Assembly: GCA_003993805.1 (NCBI GenBank)
Contig: RSEF01000001.1
Location: 201,995,924-202,059,923, forward strand
Origin: Himantopus leucocephalus
Lineage: Eukaryota > Chordata > Aves > Charadriiformes > Recurvirostridae
Direction of reading: 5' to 3'
DNA: 64,000 bases
Every line of letters starts with the position of its first letter. Position 1 is the stretch's first letter. The translations under genes were made by a program, and so were the position numbers. The notes beneath the pieces were generated by a model that saw nothing but the letters and a program-made list of their open reading frames with translations, searched no databases and was not told where the DNA came from. Shown in pieces: positions 39,401 through 52,000 of this stretch.

Positions 39401-42400
39401 CTAAAATTACATGGATGTGGTATCCCTGTAGACAAAACCATTCTAAAACAAGGTAAGACAGCTTCCTTACTTCTATTTAGCATGTCTTCCCTTACTGTCA
39501 CATTTAAATATTTACTTTTTTACAAGAATAAAGCTTGCCGTGACCATTGCTTAGTTAGTAGAGTTTGTATACTTTCAATCAATGTATTTTTTAGTAAACA
39601 TGTAGGCACAATGCAACTTTTTTCTACATCATTATTTGAAAATGGAGGGCAGAGTTGTTATTTTGTATTGCTACTTAGATTTATTTACGTTCACTACTGT
39701 TCATGCATGCAGTGTCTGTAGGCGATAATTGCTTTTTAATTTTTATGAGGGAAGCTTTGCAGACAGTGTCTTGCAAAGTTCACATGCTTTCTCATGGAGA
39801 TTTCCACGCTTTCCTCCGTGCACAGTGATTCCCCTGTGTGGCTTCTTTTGAAATTCAACAGAAATCCATTATGAAGGTCAAATCTTTCTTAGGATACGTT
39901 GACTCATGGATTCAGTTCAGCAAGCCAAATGCGCCCAGCATTTTCCAGATGATATCTCAACACGGTAAAATATAAATGGCACCATACAAGCTTACTCGAT
40001 GCTGATGTGGCGCTTAACTAATCCTCTTTTATATTTAAGCTTTCTTTTGAACTCTGTTTCTTATGATTACAAGCTTTTGTGTTGACTCATTTATCCAAAA
40101 CTCTTCCTGAATCATACACAGTCTTAATGGTTAACACTCAAGCTCCACAATGGCATTAGCATTAAACTACTACTGGAGGGTTCAAACATGCAAGGTATTT
40201 GGATCACAGCACAACAAAGATATTTAAAAACCTAACAACAGTTCAAAAAACGACATTTTTCTCCATTTCAGTTGAAGTTAATCATTTTACATAGGATTTA
40301 GCAACTTTAATGCCTTCATGGAATTGGGTTTTAGTGCCAATCCAGCCAAACATTTAAGCACGTGCTTAACTGCAGGGATACAAGACACCCTATTCAATTA
40401 AAGAGGACAAACATCTTATTTCAAATTAAGGGTGCTTGTGAGTGCTTTGTGATCGGTGAGAAAGTGGTCAGCACTTCCTAGAAGCACACGTAGTTTTTCC
40501 AATTATGCCTTGCTTTGGGATTATGCTAATGGCTGGCTTTCTGTGCCCTTCTCACCAAGAGGTGGCACTAGCAATCTCTCCTTTTGCTGGAATGGGTATA
40601 ACCTGAAATTCTCCATTTCGAGGACAGGTGAGGGCTGCATTTCCTCTATCTGTTATGTTGCCTTCAGAGGACAAGTTGCAACATTCTGAGTAGTAATTTA
40701 TTTTTACTTATAGGTGTAAGAGAAAAGAAATCACAACACCTTTTAAGTAAAGAAACCCTGTGAAAGGCGTATATGAAAATTTTCAATCTTTTAGCATGAC
40801 CTGGAGTGAAATCACGGTGTGGCACTGACAAAACAGTTGGTTCTTCTTTGGGAGTTGGGGTGGTGCTGGTCCATTGTCAAATATTTCCTTCTGTTAACAA
40901 GCACAGAGCTGCGCTACAGCACAGGAGAACGTGTCATCAGAAATAGAAATTAATATCCGCAAGCAGGTGTTTAATAATGTGCTAAACTGTAGACTCAATC
41001 AAATGATAATTAGAAGTGTGTTTGAGCAGGTGATCAAAGGAGAAATGTAACCATTTGAATCAGCTATTGGCTCTGTTACAAGGTTGTTTCCAGACTTGCT
41101 TCCAAATTACCTTCATAATTGTTCTGTGACAATTCTCTGTAACCCCCTCCCCTTCCTTCTCCTTTAAATGCTCATTGAAGAAGTAGTCTGGAGAACACCA
41201 TTTTTAATGCTTTGCCTAAGAGGAGTGGAATGACTCCCTCTGAATAATATGATGTCAATTAACTATCACAGAAAGGCAGAAGTACCCAAATAATTACATT
41301 TTGTCTCCTGCTCTGGGAAAGGGGCGGAGTGGACTACCTCGGCAGCTGGCACAGCTTGCTCAGGCTGGTATCTGTGCCAGTTCAGCTGTTCTCCCTGAAG
41401 AACTGGAGAACCCTTTAATCCCACCTATCTCACTATACCTTCCTCTTTGTGTGAGGGGAGGTTTGCCTAAACAACAGACTTAAGGTGTGTCTNTGTGAGG
41501 GGAGGTTTGCCTAAACAACAGACCTTGTGCAGCAGCTCAAAAATGTATCTTATTTTCCCATTATAGCATTTATTTGGATTTACCTGCCCAACATTAGGTT
41601 TCCAAGGCTCTATTTGCTCTATTTGTGCTTAAGGAGTGCCTATTTTTGTGCATGGATGTACCTTGTGCCTTAAATTGATAAACCCCTGCAGGTTACCATT
41701 ATTTGGTGTATGGCAGAAGGGATTCTCACCAAGTTTGGGTGCTGTGCCAATGGACAGAATGCACGCTCTGAGTAAAAAGACGCTGTTGCTGCAGAGACCT
41801 TGCAGTGCACAGATCTGTTTGCGTCAAGATTTATGTGTGCTTAACTTTACATCACTGAGTACTATCAGTGCAAGCTGGGGGGTGACGCATAGGGCATAAG
41901 TTAGGTGGTTTTATTTTGAAGGACTGTTGCCTATGGGCTCCTTAATAGAAACCATTAGGTTATCTGGCTGCTTCTTTCAATTTCTGTTCTAGACAGTATT
42001 TCTGTTTCAAAAATCTAAAAATACCTCAGTGGATTCCATTGCTTTTAAATAAAACGCAGATATATTTTAATATTTTGTGATTAATACAATCAATTTGCAT
42101 AACTCTTCGCTCTACATCATTCAGGCCGGTAACAGGTGACCAGCCAAATGAAAGTTTCCATAGTTTCCTGGTAACAAATTAAAAAAAAAAATGCTGTAAA
42201 ATTGCTCAACAAATTTGAATTTTTGGAATGTGCAGAGACCAACGTAATTAAAGTTCCCTGTTCTTTATTTTCTGTTAAAATTGCTTTGCTTAAACCAAGT
42301 CTATTGCCATGAAATAACCTTTTGTTAGCTACCTATCTAACTATATGGACAGATGGAAAGATTCTCTTCTCATGTTCACCCCAGCAAGGAAACAGAATAG

Positions 42401-45400
42401 TCAAGGAAAACTGTCTAGGGCAAAAAGTAACATTTGGGGTTTTTTTAAAGCTTATGCAGAGCTAGTGAATTCAGAGATGGCAGGCAAAAGACAGTAGAAG
42501 ATGCAATGAGAGTTAAAATAAAATGCAATTAAAAAATTAAAGATTGATCTTTCTTAAATGACCGAGAACCTTCTTTTCCAGTGCTATTTTACCCCATCTT
42601 ACTCTGCTGCTCCGTAGCAGACACATACATTCCCAGGCTGGGCAGCCCCCAGTAGCTCACTGGATATAGCAGAAGACAGCCTGCGGGACACTTGTCCTGC
42701 AGTGTCCATCAGCCTCCTTGGCCTCTTCCTTACCACTGTGGAGTTGTTCTTTCTGGCCTTGTTTTTGCTCAGGTTGAGTTGTCAGCAGAGGCGTGCGGAG
42801 GGGCAGCCAGCAGCAGGGCTTGCGGAGGGGCTCCGGAGCCAACCAGGCTGGTCTCCACCACCTGAAGCTCATCAGCTCTGAGGCTTCAGAATGAGCGTCT
42901 GCATGCCGGGAACGTGCTTGATGCTAATGGTTCTTGACCTGAATCTCTTCAGCAGGCTTGTGTTTATCTTAAACTGGTCTGGCAGAGATTGCCAAGAAAG
43001 GCACATGGGACATTGATATTGCGCAGTGGAAGCACTGGTTTCCTCGGCAGTTGTGCAGTGTCATTTGAGGGCAGTTTCTCTCTCTGGGCGCTTTCATGTG
43101 GGCAGTGTAAGAAAGATATTCATTGTGCTCTGCCCAAGGTTTGACCAGTTGGTCCTTTAGAAACTGCAAACAGGTGCAACACTGAAATTTTACCTTAGGT
43201 GTTCCAATTCTCCCACCACCTCGCTGCCTCCCTCTCTCTCCTTGAGCTATCAGTTTTGTTTAGACTCAAACTGAATATCAGATTATTATTTTACAACTCT
43301 GCTGTTACACCAGTTTGCATTTTTTTGGCCCTTGTTTTTTTTTCTTTCTGTGTGTGTGCATGAGGGAGAGAGAAACATGACAGTATTGTAGAGATGCCTA
43401 CAAAAACAAAGTTGTTGGAAAAACTGGTACCTGATTCTCTGCCCCCTTGACTATAGTGTTCGGATATGAACTCTTCTTGATGGTAAAACCACCTGAACGG
43501 TGGGTGGGATTGGGAATGAAGAGGCTGAATACCTGAAGTTGTAGACAGAAGCAGGCAGGAGGGACCGGGGGCTGTGCAGCAATGCCTAAGCTGGTACTGC
43601 TGCCAAAGAGCTAATTTTGGGAAACCACAATGTTTGTAGCACTCTGGTGTGTGGGGGTCCTCTTTGAAATCACTACTGATTTAACACAGAGCGATAAGAA
43701 GAGAATATTACCTCCCTTCGAGGCTAAAGGTAGTGTCACATGTATGATTTTCTACAGAAATATCTCTCCAGCACTGGACAGGGAGGAATGGAATGTGTCA
43801 TGGATCTCAGGGAGGCAAAAACTAGAGGTTTTCCTGGAAACTTCTGCAGGGATGTGGAAAGCCTGAAAGTACCGTAATGCAAGTGCGTGGCCAGACTCCC
43901 ACCAGCTTCAGTGAAAGAGGAGGCAGGCCATGTGTGCATAGCAGTCTAATTGCATTTCTGCATTGTTTATGTCAGTATATTAACAAGGGATTGAAAGGCA
44001 GAATCATTAGGATGTGCTCGGATAGATTATCAGGGGAAACCAGATTTGGAACATCAGTGAGGTATGTAAAATGAACAAGTAAAGAACAAATGTTAATTGT
44101 ACTTAATTAGAAATGTACTGAACCACCCAAATTTAATTGTGGATGTCTGCAAACATTGATGCCCATTAGTTTGTCCACAGCGACTGTTTTTGTTCCCCAT
44201 GCCACCTTCTATTTTCGGGAAGGGGAAGTCTGAGTCCTTAGAGCTGGTAAAAGTAGGTCAGATGCCATTAATAAACAGGTAGTTCAAAAATGCCTTTGTT
44301 TAATTTGACATGTGGCCAGATCCTCAGCTCTAAATTCACACTGGCTGAGGATCTGGCTGGTGGCCTTTGTGCCTTCCACTCTCTACTACAAGAAAATCTT
44401 CTTACGGTGATCTAGTAATGTAAAGGTACTTAAAATGAGTACTTAAAAAAAAATTATTCTAGCTATTCCCTTATTTTGCTACGGTTGGGGAAATACATTA
44501 GTGTAACACAGACCCTGTGTTTTTCACATATCTTTCCAAAAAAGGTAGAGGAACAGACATGAGCATACATTGCAGTAGCATGGACTTGCAGAGTATTTGA
44601 AGCCAAAAGAAAGAGAGAAGTGAAATAGCATCTGATCTGCTTCAGCCTGAACAAGCAATGTGCTGAAGCATCTCACTCTGCACTTCCACTGTGAGCCAAA
44701 AGTCCATGTGTGCTTGTGAATACCTTCTATCTTCTGAAAAGAGCTAGTAGGTCTGTATCCTTGTCCTCAGTCAGTATTTTGGAATTTTTTTAGTATTTTT
44801 TAATATTTTACTTACAAAATGCCATATGAATCAGACCTTGCATGTACATATGGATAGATAAGGTTGACAAATATATGCTATACACCGAGTACAGTTTGCC
44901 CCAGTCTGTCCTCAGGATAACAGTGAATGCACTGATGAATGGATTCTGCAAGCTGTAAGTGGTTTTGCTATGGGTCTTAGCTGAACCAGAAGCTTAATCT
45001 TTCAAATTTCAGTATTGCTAGTTTTCAAACGACTTAAATCAAAGTTTTCCAAGTCTATTTCCAAAAGGTTTTAAACCAAAATGCATTATGTTGCCCAACT
45101 AATTTTTTTAATAGGTCATTGATCAAACTTAAAACATAAGGTCTGCAGTAACACCCAGATGGTCAGGAGTACTCTGCTTAGTATCATACTTTAAACCCTC
45201 ACTCTCCTATCTTTTTTTTTTCACTTGCTGTTCCTTTNTTTTTTTTTTTTTTTTTCTCCCCCAGTTTCTTTTTTCCTCTTGTTCCCTTCACAGGGTAGTC
45301 TCTTGGCTTTACTAAGGACAGTCTGACACACAGTCTTAAGGAAGAACACATAAGGGTCATGCAAAGGGTGGGACATTGTCGCTTGGTCTTTTACTCACTG

Positions 45401-48400
45401 TGGCCCAGCCCGTAGAAACCAAAGCGTGTGGCAGGCTGTATGTGGGGACTGCACGTCGTGAGCGAGGCCCCGCACGCCGGCGATGTCCGAGCCGGTGGGA
45501 CGTCCCAGCCCGAAGCCAGAAACCTGCTCCTGCGCTAGCAGGGGCTCTTGGCCAAAGGAAGGCACCAGGTCAAACTCTGTGTGTGCTTAGGAGTGATTAT
45601 GAATGGAGTACTATTACTGGATTGAGTACACCTTTTACAAAAATATACAAACTTTAGTTAGCATCCTTTTTCCTTTTACGTGTACGCCTTTCAAAAAGCC
45701 TTTGCAGAAGGCTTTGAACAGACACGGCGTATGAGGTAAGATCATGCTCAGAAAAAAATATTCAGTTAAAAAATAGAAAACGGGGGTTAAGAGGGAACAG
45801 CCAGTTCTTGCAGTGTAGGGAGGTGACCAGTGAAGTTTTTCAGGAGCTGGTGCTGGGGTCTGTACTTGTCAACATGTTCAGAAATAACCTGGAAAAGGTG
45901 GTAAGGAGGTGACAGAGTTTGCTGATGATATCAAGTTATTCAGATTTGTAAGGATGAGGGCTGATTGCGAAGAAAAGCAGAACTATATGGATCTGGGTAT
46001 CTGAGTGATAAAGTGGCAGATGAAATTCACTGAAGATAAATGTGCATGACGCACATGGGAAAAAATAATTCGACTTTCTCATGTAAAATGTAAATAGGCT
46101 GTACATGTAAAAAGACTGTTGGCCAATCATTTCTACCACAAAGAGAGATCTGAGTGCTGTGATACACGGGTTTGTGAAAGCAATCACAATCATGAGCAGC
46201 TCAAAAAGCAAATAAAGTGTTAGGAATTACCAGGAAAGAAATGAAGAAAGAAGTAGAGAACACCATGATTACTCCACATAAATCCATAAATTTCTGACAT
46301 CTTTTATACTACGAGCATTTCTGATCCTTTTATCTCAAAGGATGCAGCCAAACGGGGATGCACACCAGGAGGGGCAACAAAAAAGATCAAAAGAATTTCA
46401 GGGAATGAGAGGAATGTGTGAGGGATGACTGAGGAGGGAGGTCAGGGCTCTGCTGCCCAAAAAAGAGGGGACTTGTGGGGCTGCACGATAGAGATCTACA
46501 GACTTGTGAGGGACATGGATGCCTGAGGATCGGTTATGTATGTCTTTTCCAGTTCAAGAAGTAGGGGCCGTTAACTGGAGCCAGGTGGAGTGCAATTTGG
46601 AACAGAAAAAAGGAGATGGCTCTTCTTGTAGTGGGTAGCAGATCTGTGAAACTCCTTGCCAGAGGATTTTGGAGGTTTAAAATATTTGCACAAAGTCTTG
46701 GAAGAAAAATCCACTGAAGTATAGGAACAGCCTCCGTTGCGGGAAGCTCTTGAGCTGATAATAATTGGAGACTGGGGGAGTATTAGGAGGAAGTATCTGA
46801 AGTTAGTCCTGCTCTTACTCATCCCCAACCATCTGCTTATGGTCATTGTTGAGACAGGATATGGGGTAGATGGATCCTTGGTCTTATATCCACGTCTGTC
46901 AGTATTTTCTCTTCCTGTTTTCCCTCTAATCAACTCCCCTCTCTCCTTAAAAATGTTTCCCTCCATTCTTTTTCATCCCTTCCTTGTTTTCTGCCTGCAC
47001 TTCCAGTCCCTCACTCCAGTCAGCCCAGAGTTGCTCTCAGACCCCTACTTGCAGTGACGCTGAAAACAAACCATCATGAAAAGCACAACCTCAGTGCAAC
47101 AATAGTTCTTTCATCTCCTCCACTGATCCTTGGAAAATGGAAAAGGTGTTACTTGTGCTTCCCGCTTGTCAGCAAGACGGGGAGTATAGAGGACTGTGTA
47201 AATAGATTAGTAAAGAGTCGCTCCTTTCTGGAGCCGAGAGGGCTCAGTCAGGACAACAAAGAAAAAGAAGGGAATTTCAGTATTACAAGGAGGAAGGCGT
47301 TAGGGATACCTGGATCTTGGAAGGTTATAGATGTGAGGTTATGCCTAGAAGTCAAGTGAGCTGTTAGGAATGACTTGTGCATGAAATAGAACTTATGCCA
47401 GAAGGGTCTGAACAATATCTTGGACTTTATATACAGGGAACTTACTTGGAAATAGAAGAAACAGAGTAGGAGTAGACATTGTATATAAAGGTTTCATTGC
47501 CTTTCTCTTTAGGTTTCTGACTGGTCAAACAAATCAGAGAACACCTCTTCCTTTCAGCACAACACAGACTATTAAAATCAAATGCATTTTCCCATCAAGA
47601 AGTTATAGGTGCTTGTGAAAACCTCATGCTTTGAGTGATAATTCTGTAGTTCCAGCTGACATTCAGCTCCTCTGTGGAGGACATGTTTGGTGCTCTTGGA
47701 GAGAGAAAGTGGAGGCTGAGTCACAGTGACTGCATGGGAGACGAGAGTGATTACAGTCTAGAAAAGGAGGGAAAGGAGGCGGACAAGAAGGAAGGAAGGA
47801 AGGATTGGCTGAAATATGGTGGTATACCGTGTCCATGAAGAATACTAAGCAGTGTGAAGCAGGAAATTGAGGGTCAAGAAACAAAATATAATTATCGGAG
47901 AAGAAACTCAAGGTGAGACATTTTCAAGTCACCTCAGGATGTGCAAACAGCTCAAAAATTACTTGCCAATTCTGTTATGTTCCCTAGTGGCCAGGGTTCT
48001 CAAGTACTGGCAAAGAAGTTGGAAGCAAAATGCGGGTTTTGGTGGCCCTCACCCTCAGTTACTTGTACTTTTTGTTGTGAATAGCTGGTGTTGCGAAGTG
48101 CTCAGGTGTGCAGATGTAGAAGTGATTTTTTTTTCCTATTGAAATGCGACCATGAGCTGATGAAGGGTTGAGAGGTGGGATAGGTTAGACTACTGTTGAT
48201 CTTACTGTTTCTTTTGAGATCATTCAAATCAATCAGCTTTCTGTGGTAACATACTGGAGTAGTTCAGGGCAAGCCATAATGCTTGGAAAGGATGACTGTG
48301 AAAGGGAAACACTATCCATTTATCTGGTTGCACGTAGATAATAGCAGGAAAGGCAGTGTGCAGCTGTCAAATACTTTCTTTTTCCATAGATCCATGGTAA

Positions 48401-49055
48401 TATGCAACAAGACCATGAATGCCATATACCCTACCACTTTGAAAGATGCTCACCAGGAGGATGAGGCATTCAGGACATCAGGGATCTCCCCTAGAGAATG
48501 TGCTTTCCCTCTAAGTATCCCCCTCAGTGGGGACACAGAGCATCCTACAAAACAGAAGACAACTCAAACACCACTCGGGAAACTGTGCAGTGCACCAGGG
48601 CCCCAACCCAGCCTAATGCATTGAGGTCACTGAGAAATCCTCCAACCACCCTACAGCTTGGCAGTGAATAACTTGTCAGTGCAGCTAATAGTGTCCTTGG
48701 TTGCATGTTGCTCCTGCTCTGAAGATGGAGGTTGAGGAGTGGCGATGGAGAGTTGCTGTTCTCTGGAAGTCATGAGCATGTCTGAAGTGAGATGGGCTGA
48801 TGCTGTCCCATCAGTTCTTGATGGGCAAGTGTTAACACTGCAGTGGGAAGCAATAGGGACCAGTGACAGTGAGAGCAGAGAGGCGAAGGGCTGAAGAATG
48901 AAATATGCAGAGGAGGAACCTGCACCACTGTCACCGGGACTGCTTGTTTGGCATTCCTGGCTAAGCTCCTAAATATAAATAAACAAACTACAATATATGA
49001 TGTTAACTGTAGCCACCTACTACTACTTGTAGAAGATTTCCTCTTAGCTCCCCTA

Positions 49056-49088
<33 letters not shown>

Positions 49089-52000
49089 TTTTATACTGGG
49101 GTCGGTGCTTGGGATGAACTCCCAGCTGTCTGCAACTTTGCCACCGCATGCAGTGGGGACAGCGTTTCAACCTCTAACTGATTATTTTTGACGTAGAGTG
49201 GGAATGCTTGGACCATCACTCCTTAACAGACAAGCGCATTATAGTGCTACAGCCAAAGCTCGTGGAGCACGCTGGCGGGGGGCCAGCACACGTTCTCCCC
49301 CTCCACCCCCATTAAGCACGTTTCACAACCTGTACATGCTCCCTGCTACTATTTTCCCTCTCTGTTTCCTGCTTCAAATTGACTCAATATTCCCCAGGAC
49401 ACGTGGCTACGCCAGCCCTGCACTACCAATTGCACGGCGCTGGATGCCGAGGCACGGAGCAGGCGAGGCCCATGTCATTCAGATCTTTTTTGATAACTTC
49501 CAAGAGGAAAACAGTTCCTATATATTCTTTACAATTACAGGAATTTCCAAAGTTCCTGTCTTAAAGTTAGTGTCGTCACCACCACCTCTTGAAAGACATG
49601 AGTCAGCCCAACTTGAATTTGTAATAACATTGCCCAGATGCTGCTAGGAATCGATTGCCGCCCTAAAAAAAAAGGATAGATGCTGAGAAAAATATTGTGC
49701 CTGCCATTAATCACTCTCAAAAATGGTCACCATCAGTGACAGGATGGCTTCCTCTTGCTCCTAGTACTGATGCAATTGCCAAATACTACATCAGTAAACA
49801 AGAGTGTGATTGAGGCTGCCAGTGGCTTTGCCAAGAGGAACGCTTAGAGAATTGGATGGGATGTTACAGGAGGGAAAGATTGCAGTGGCCTCTGGCATCA
49901 CACAGGAGGGTTTGGGAGGGAGGAGCTGAGAAGATAAGACAGAAGATGAGTATTTTTGCAACTGATACGGGGACTGAGGCTCTTCCGCTGGTATTCGCTG
50001 TAATACTAGAACTGCAAATTGCAGAACTGTCTCCAGGATGGGGAAGAAGATGTGTCTGGACACATGCTGGGTCTAGGGCTTTCATTTAGGACTGTCTGGT
50101 CATACAGAGAGCCGAATCTGCCTGTGAATAAGTAGACAAATCCTTTACCTCAGCTCCTACGCTCGGCTATAAATCACTGGGGTGACAACAAAACCACTTT
50201 TATTCTGAGTTCAGTAGCTTGGAGCTGGTTGGTAGTTTGATTTCAGTGAAATACATCAAGATGACATGAAGTACACTCTTAGCCTGGAAACTTTTCCCCA
50301 TCGATAGTTATAAATATACCACGCTATTGTGCTTGGCATGCTGTATGCTAATAGAGGTGAGGGCTCTGAAACTCATTAGGAAAGGGAGCGGGCTGCGGAG
50401 CAGAGTGAGGACAGTGTGAAGCTAAGGTTGATAACCATGGCCTTGTCCAGAATAGGCCATGGGAGTTTTCTTATCTCACTTTGGCAGGAGGTGCTGCTAG
50501 CTTCCTGTGCGAAATCAGGAGCATATGCTGCTTTCCTCTTGTTGTTTGGCTTCCTCCGCTACACAAGACGGTTCCCAGCACTGTGATTATCTTTGCATCT
50601 TCAAACATGGCACACTCTGCTTCCTCAAGGGCTTGATGTATTCTTGAGAAGTAGGCTGGCTCCCCTCCCCCAGGCCACTTCTCCAGGGCCCCCGCCGGTG
50701 CCAGCTCCGCACATCACAGACCTTTTATAAAGCTGAACTTACTTCTGGTTGCATAAACCTCACCCCAGCCCTTCCAAAGACGTGTAAATTCCCAAAGCGA
50801 AGGGCGATGAGCAGGTCTGCTGGCGGAGCTCGCCCCGCGCCGCAGGCAGCCGGGCAGGCAGGGCGTGCTGCCGGCTTCCCCCGGACCCCAGCCCCAGCAG
50901 AGCCTCCTTCCCCCGGCGCTGGGCTTCTCTGGAAACCCGCAGGAGAAGTAACGACTTCTGTTTTTACAAAGGAATAGCCTATTTCTCAGGCTCATGACTC
51001 AAAGGATGAAGCATGCCAGTGCATGCAGGGGGGGGTGTGTGCGTGCACACAGGCAAGGTGCGTGCGAGCACGCACGCAGGCACATAGAAAAAAAACACTT
51101 AGGGGGTGAGAAACCTGCTTGCTCTGCTTCTCCCAGCGCTCGACCAAAGCAGCAGAGTCTGATCACCTTGCTCTGAGGTTGTATAATGTTTACAAACGTA
51201 CATCTGTACACCCCCCCACGCCCCCTTAGCATTTATTATATAGGATATCTACACGTGCATAGTTGCACCCACAAAGTAGGGACGTGAAAGGATCTGCAGG
51301 GAAACAGGTGTAAGGAGTGCTTAGAAATCTGCTGGCAGATATTAGCTTGTTTATCAGTCTCCGTGCACACTGTGTGCTTTTTCATTAACCTGGTGGTAAC
51401 CCTGCTGTAAGCTTTCCTGAAGATGCAAAGCAGTGAGGCTCATCCCACAACAAAACATTTCAGGAATTCATGCGCTCCGGAGGTATCTGGAGTAAGATTC
51501 AGATATCCAAAATTCAGTGGGATTTCCCTGCAAACACAGGCAGTTCTTGCTACAAATAGGATCCCCTTGCTATTTTACTGAGTGGATAGTTTGGAGTAAC
51601 TTGTAATTTCTTTACAAAGCATAAAAATATGTAGCTGATGTTATCCGAGGACACAAGCATCAAAACATCAATTGAATTAATGGGAAGCTGATTGTGTATT
51701 TTGGTCCCAGCCAGAGTAAATTTTTATATTTTCATTTTTTTCTCTTTCTTTCCAAGCATCTGTACTTAACACAAACATTTGGTTTGATGACTGCATCTAA
51801 GTTCAGCGGAGCCTTTTCTCTTTCTGTTACAAAAGGCCTGTTGTTAGAAGCTGAAGTCAGGTACTCTTAATTACTCCCACTTGTCCCTTCCCCATCTCTA
51901 CCCGATGCTGTTGGCTTAAGCGGTGGCTCCAGGTGGCACCGCTGGCAGCAGCGAGAGGAAGGATGGCTGAGTACTAACCCGAGTAACCAGCTCAGGAGAC

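Noticed and set aside
45376..45657. 93-codon plus-strand frame in a GC-richer patch of intron 10
   Set aside because: No domain, no splice context matching FLT1 phase, and no similarity I recognise.
47511..47620. Possible extra exon after ctttctctttag, with a short peptide faintly like the exon 11 start
   Set aside because: In the phase required by exon 10 it reads to a stop after about 36 codons, and the true exon 11 with full FLT1 match and correct phase is at 54819-54933.
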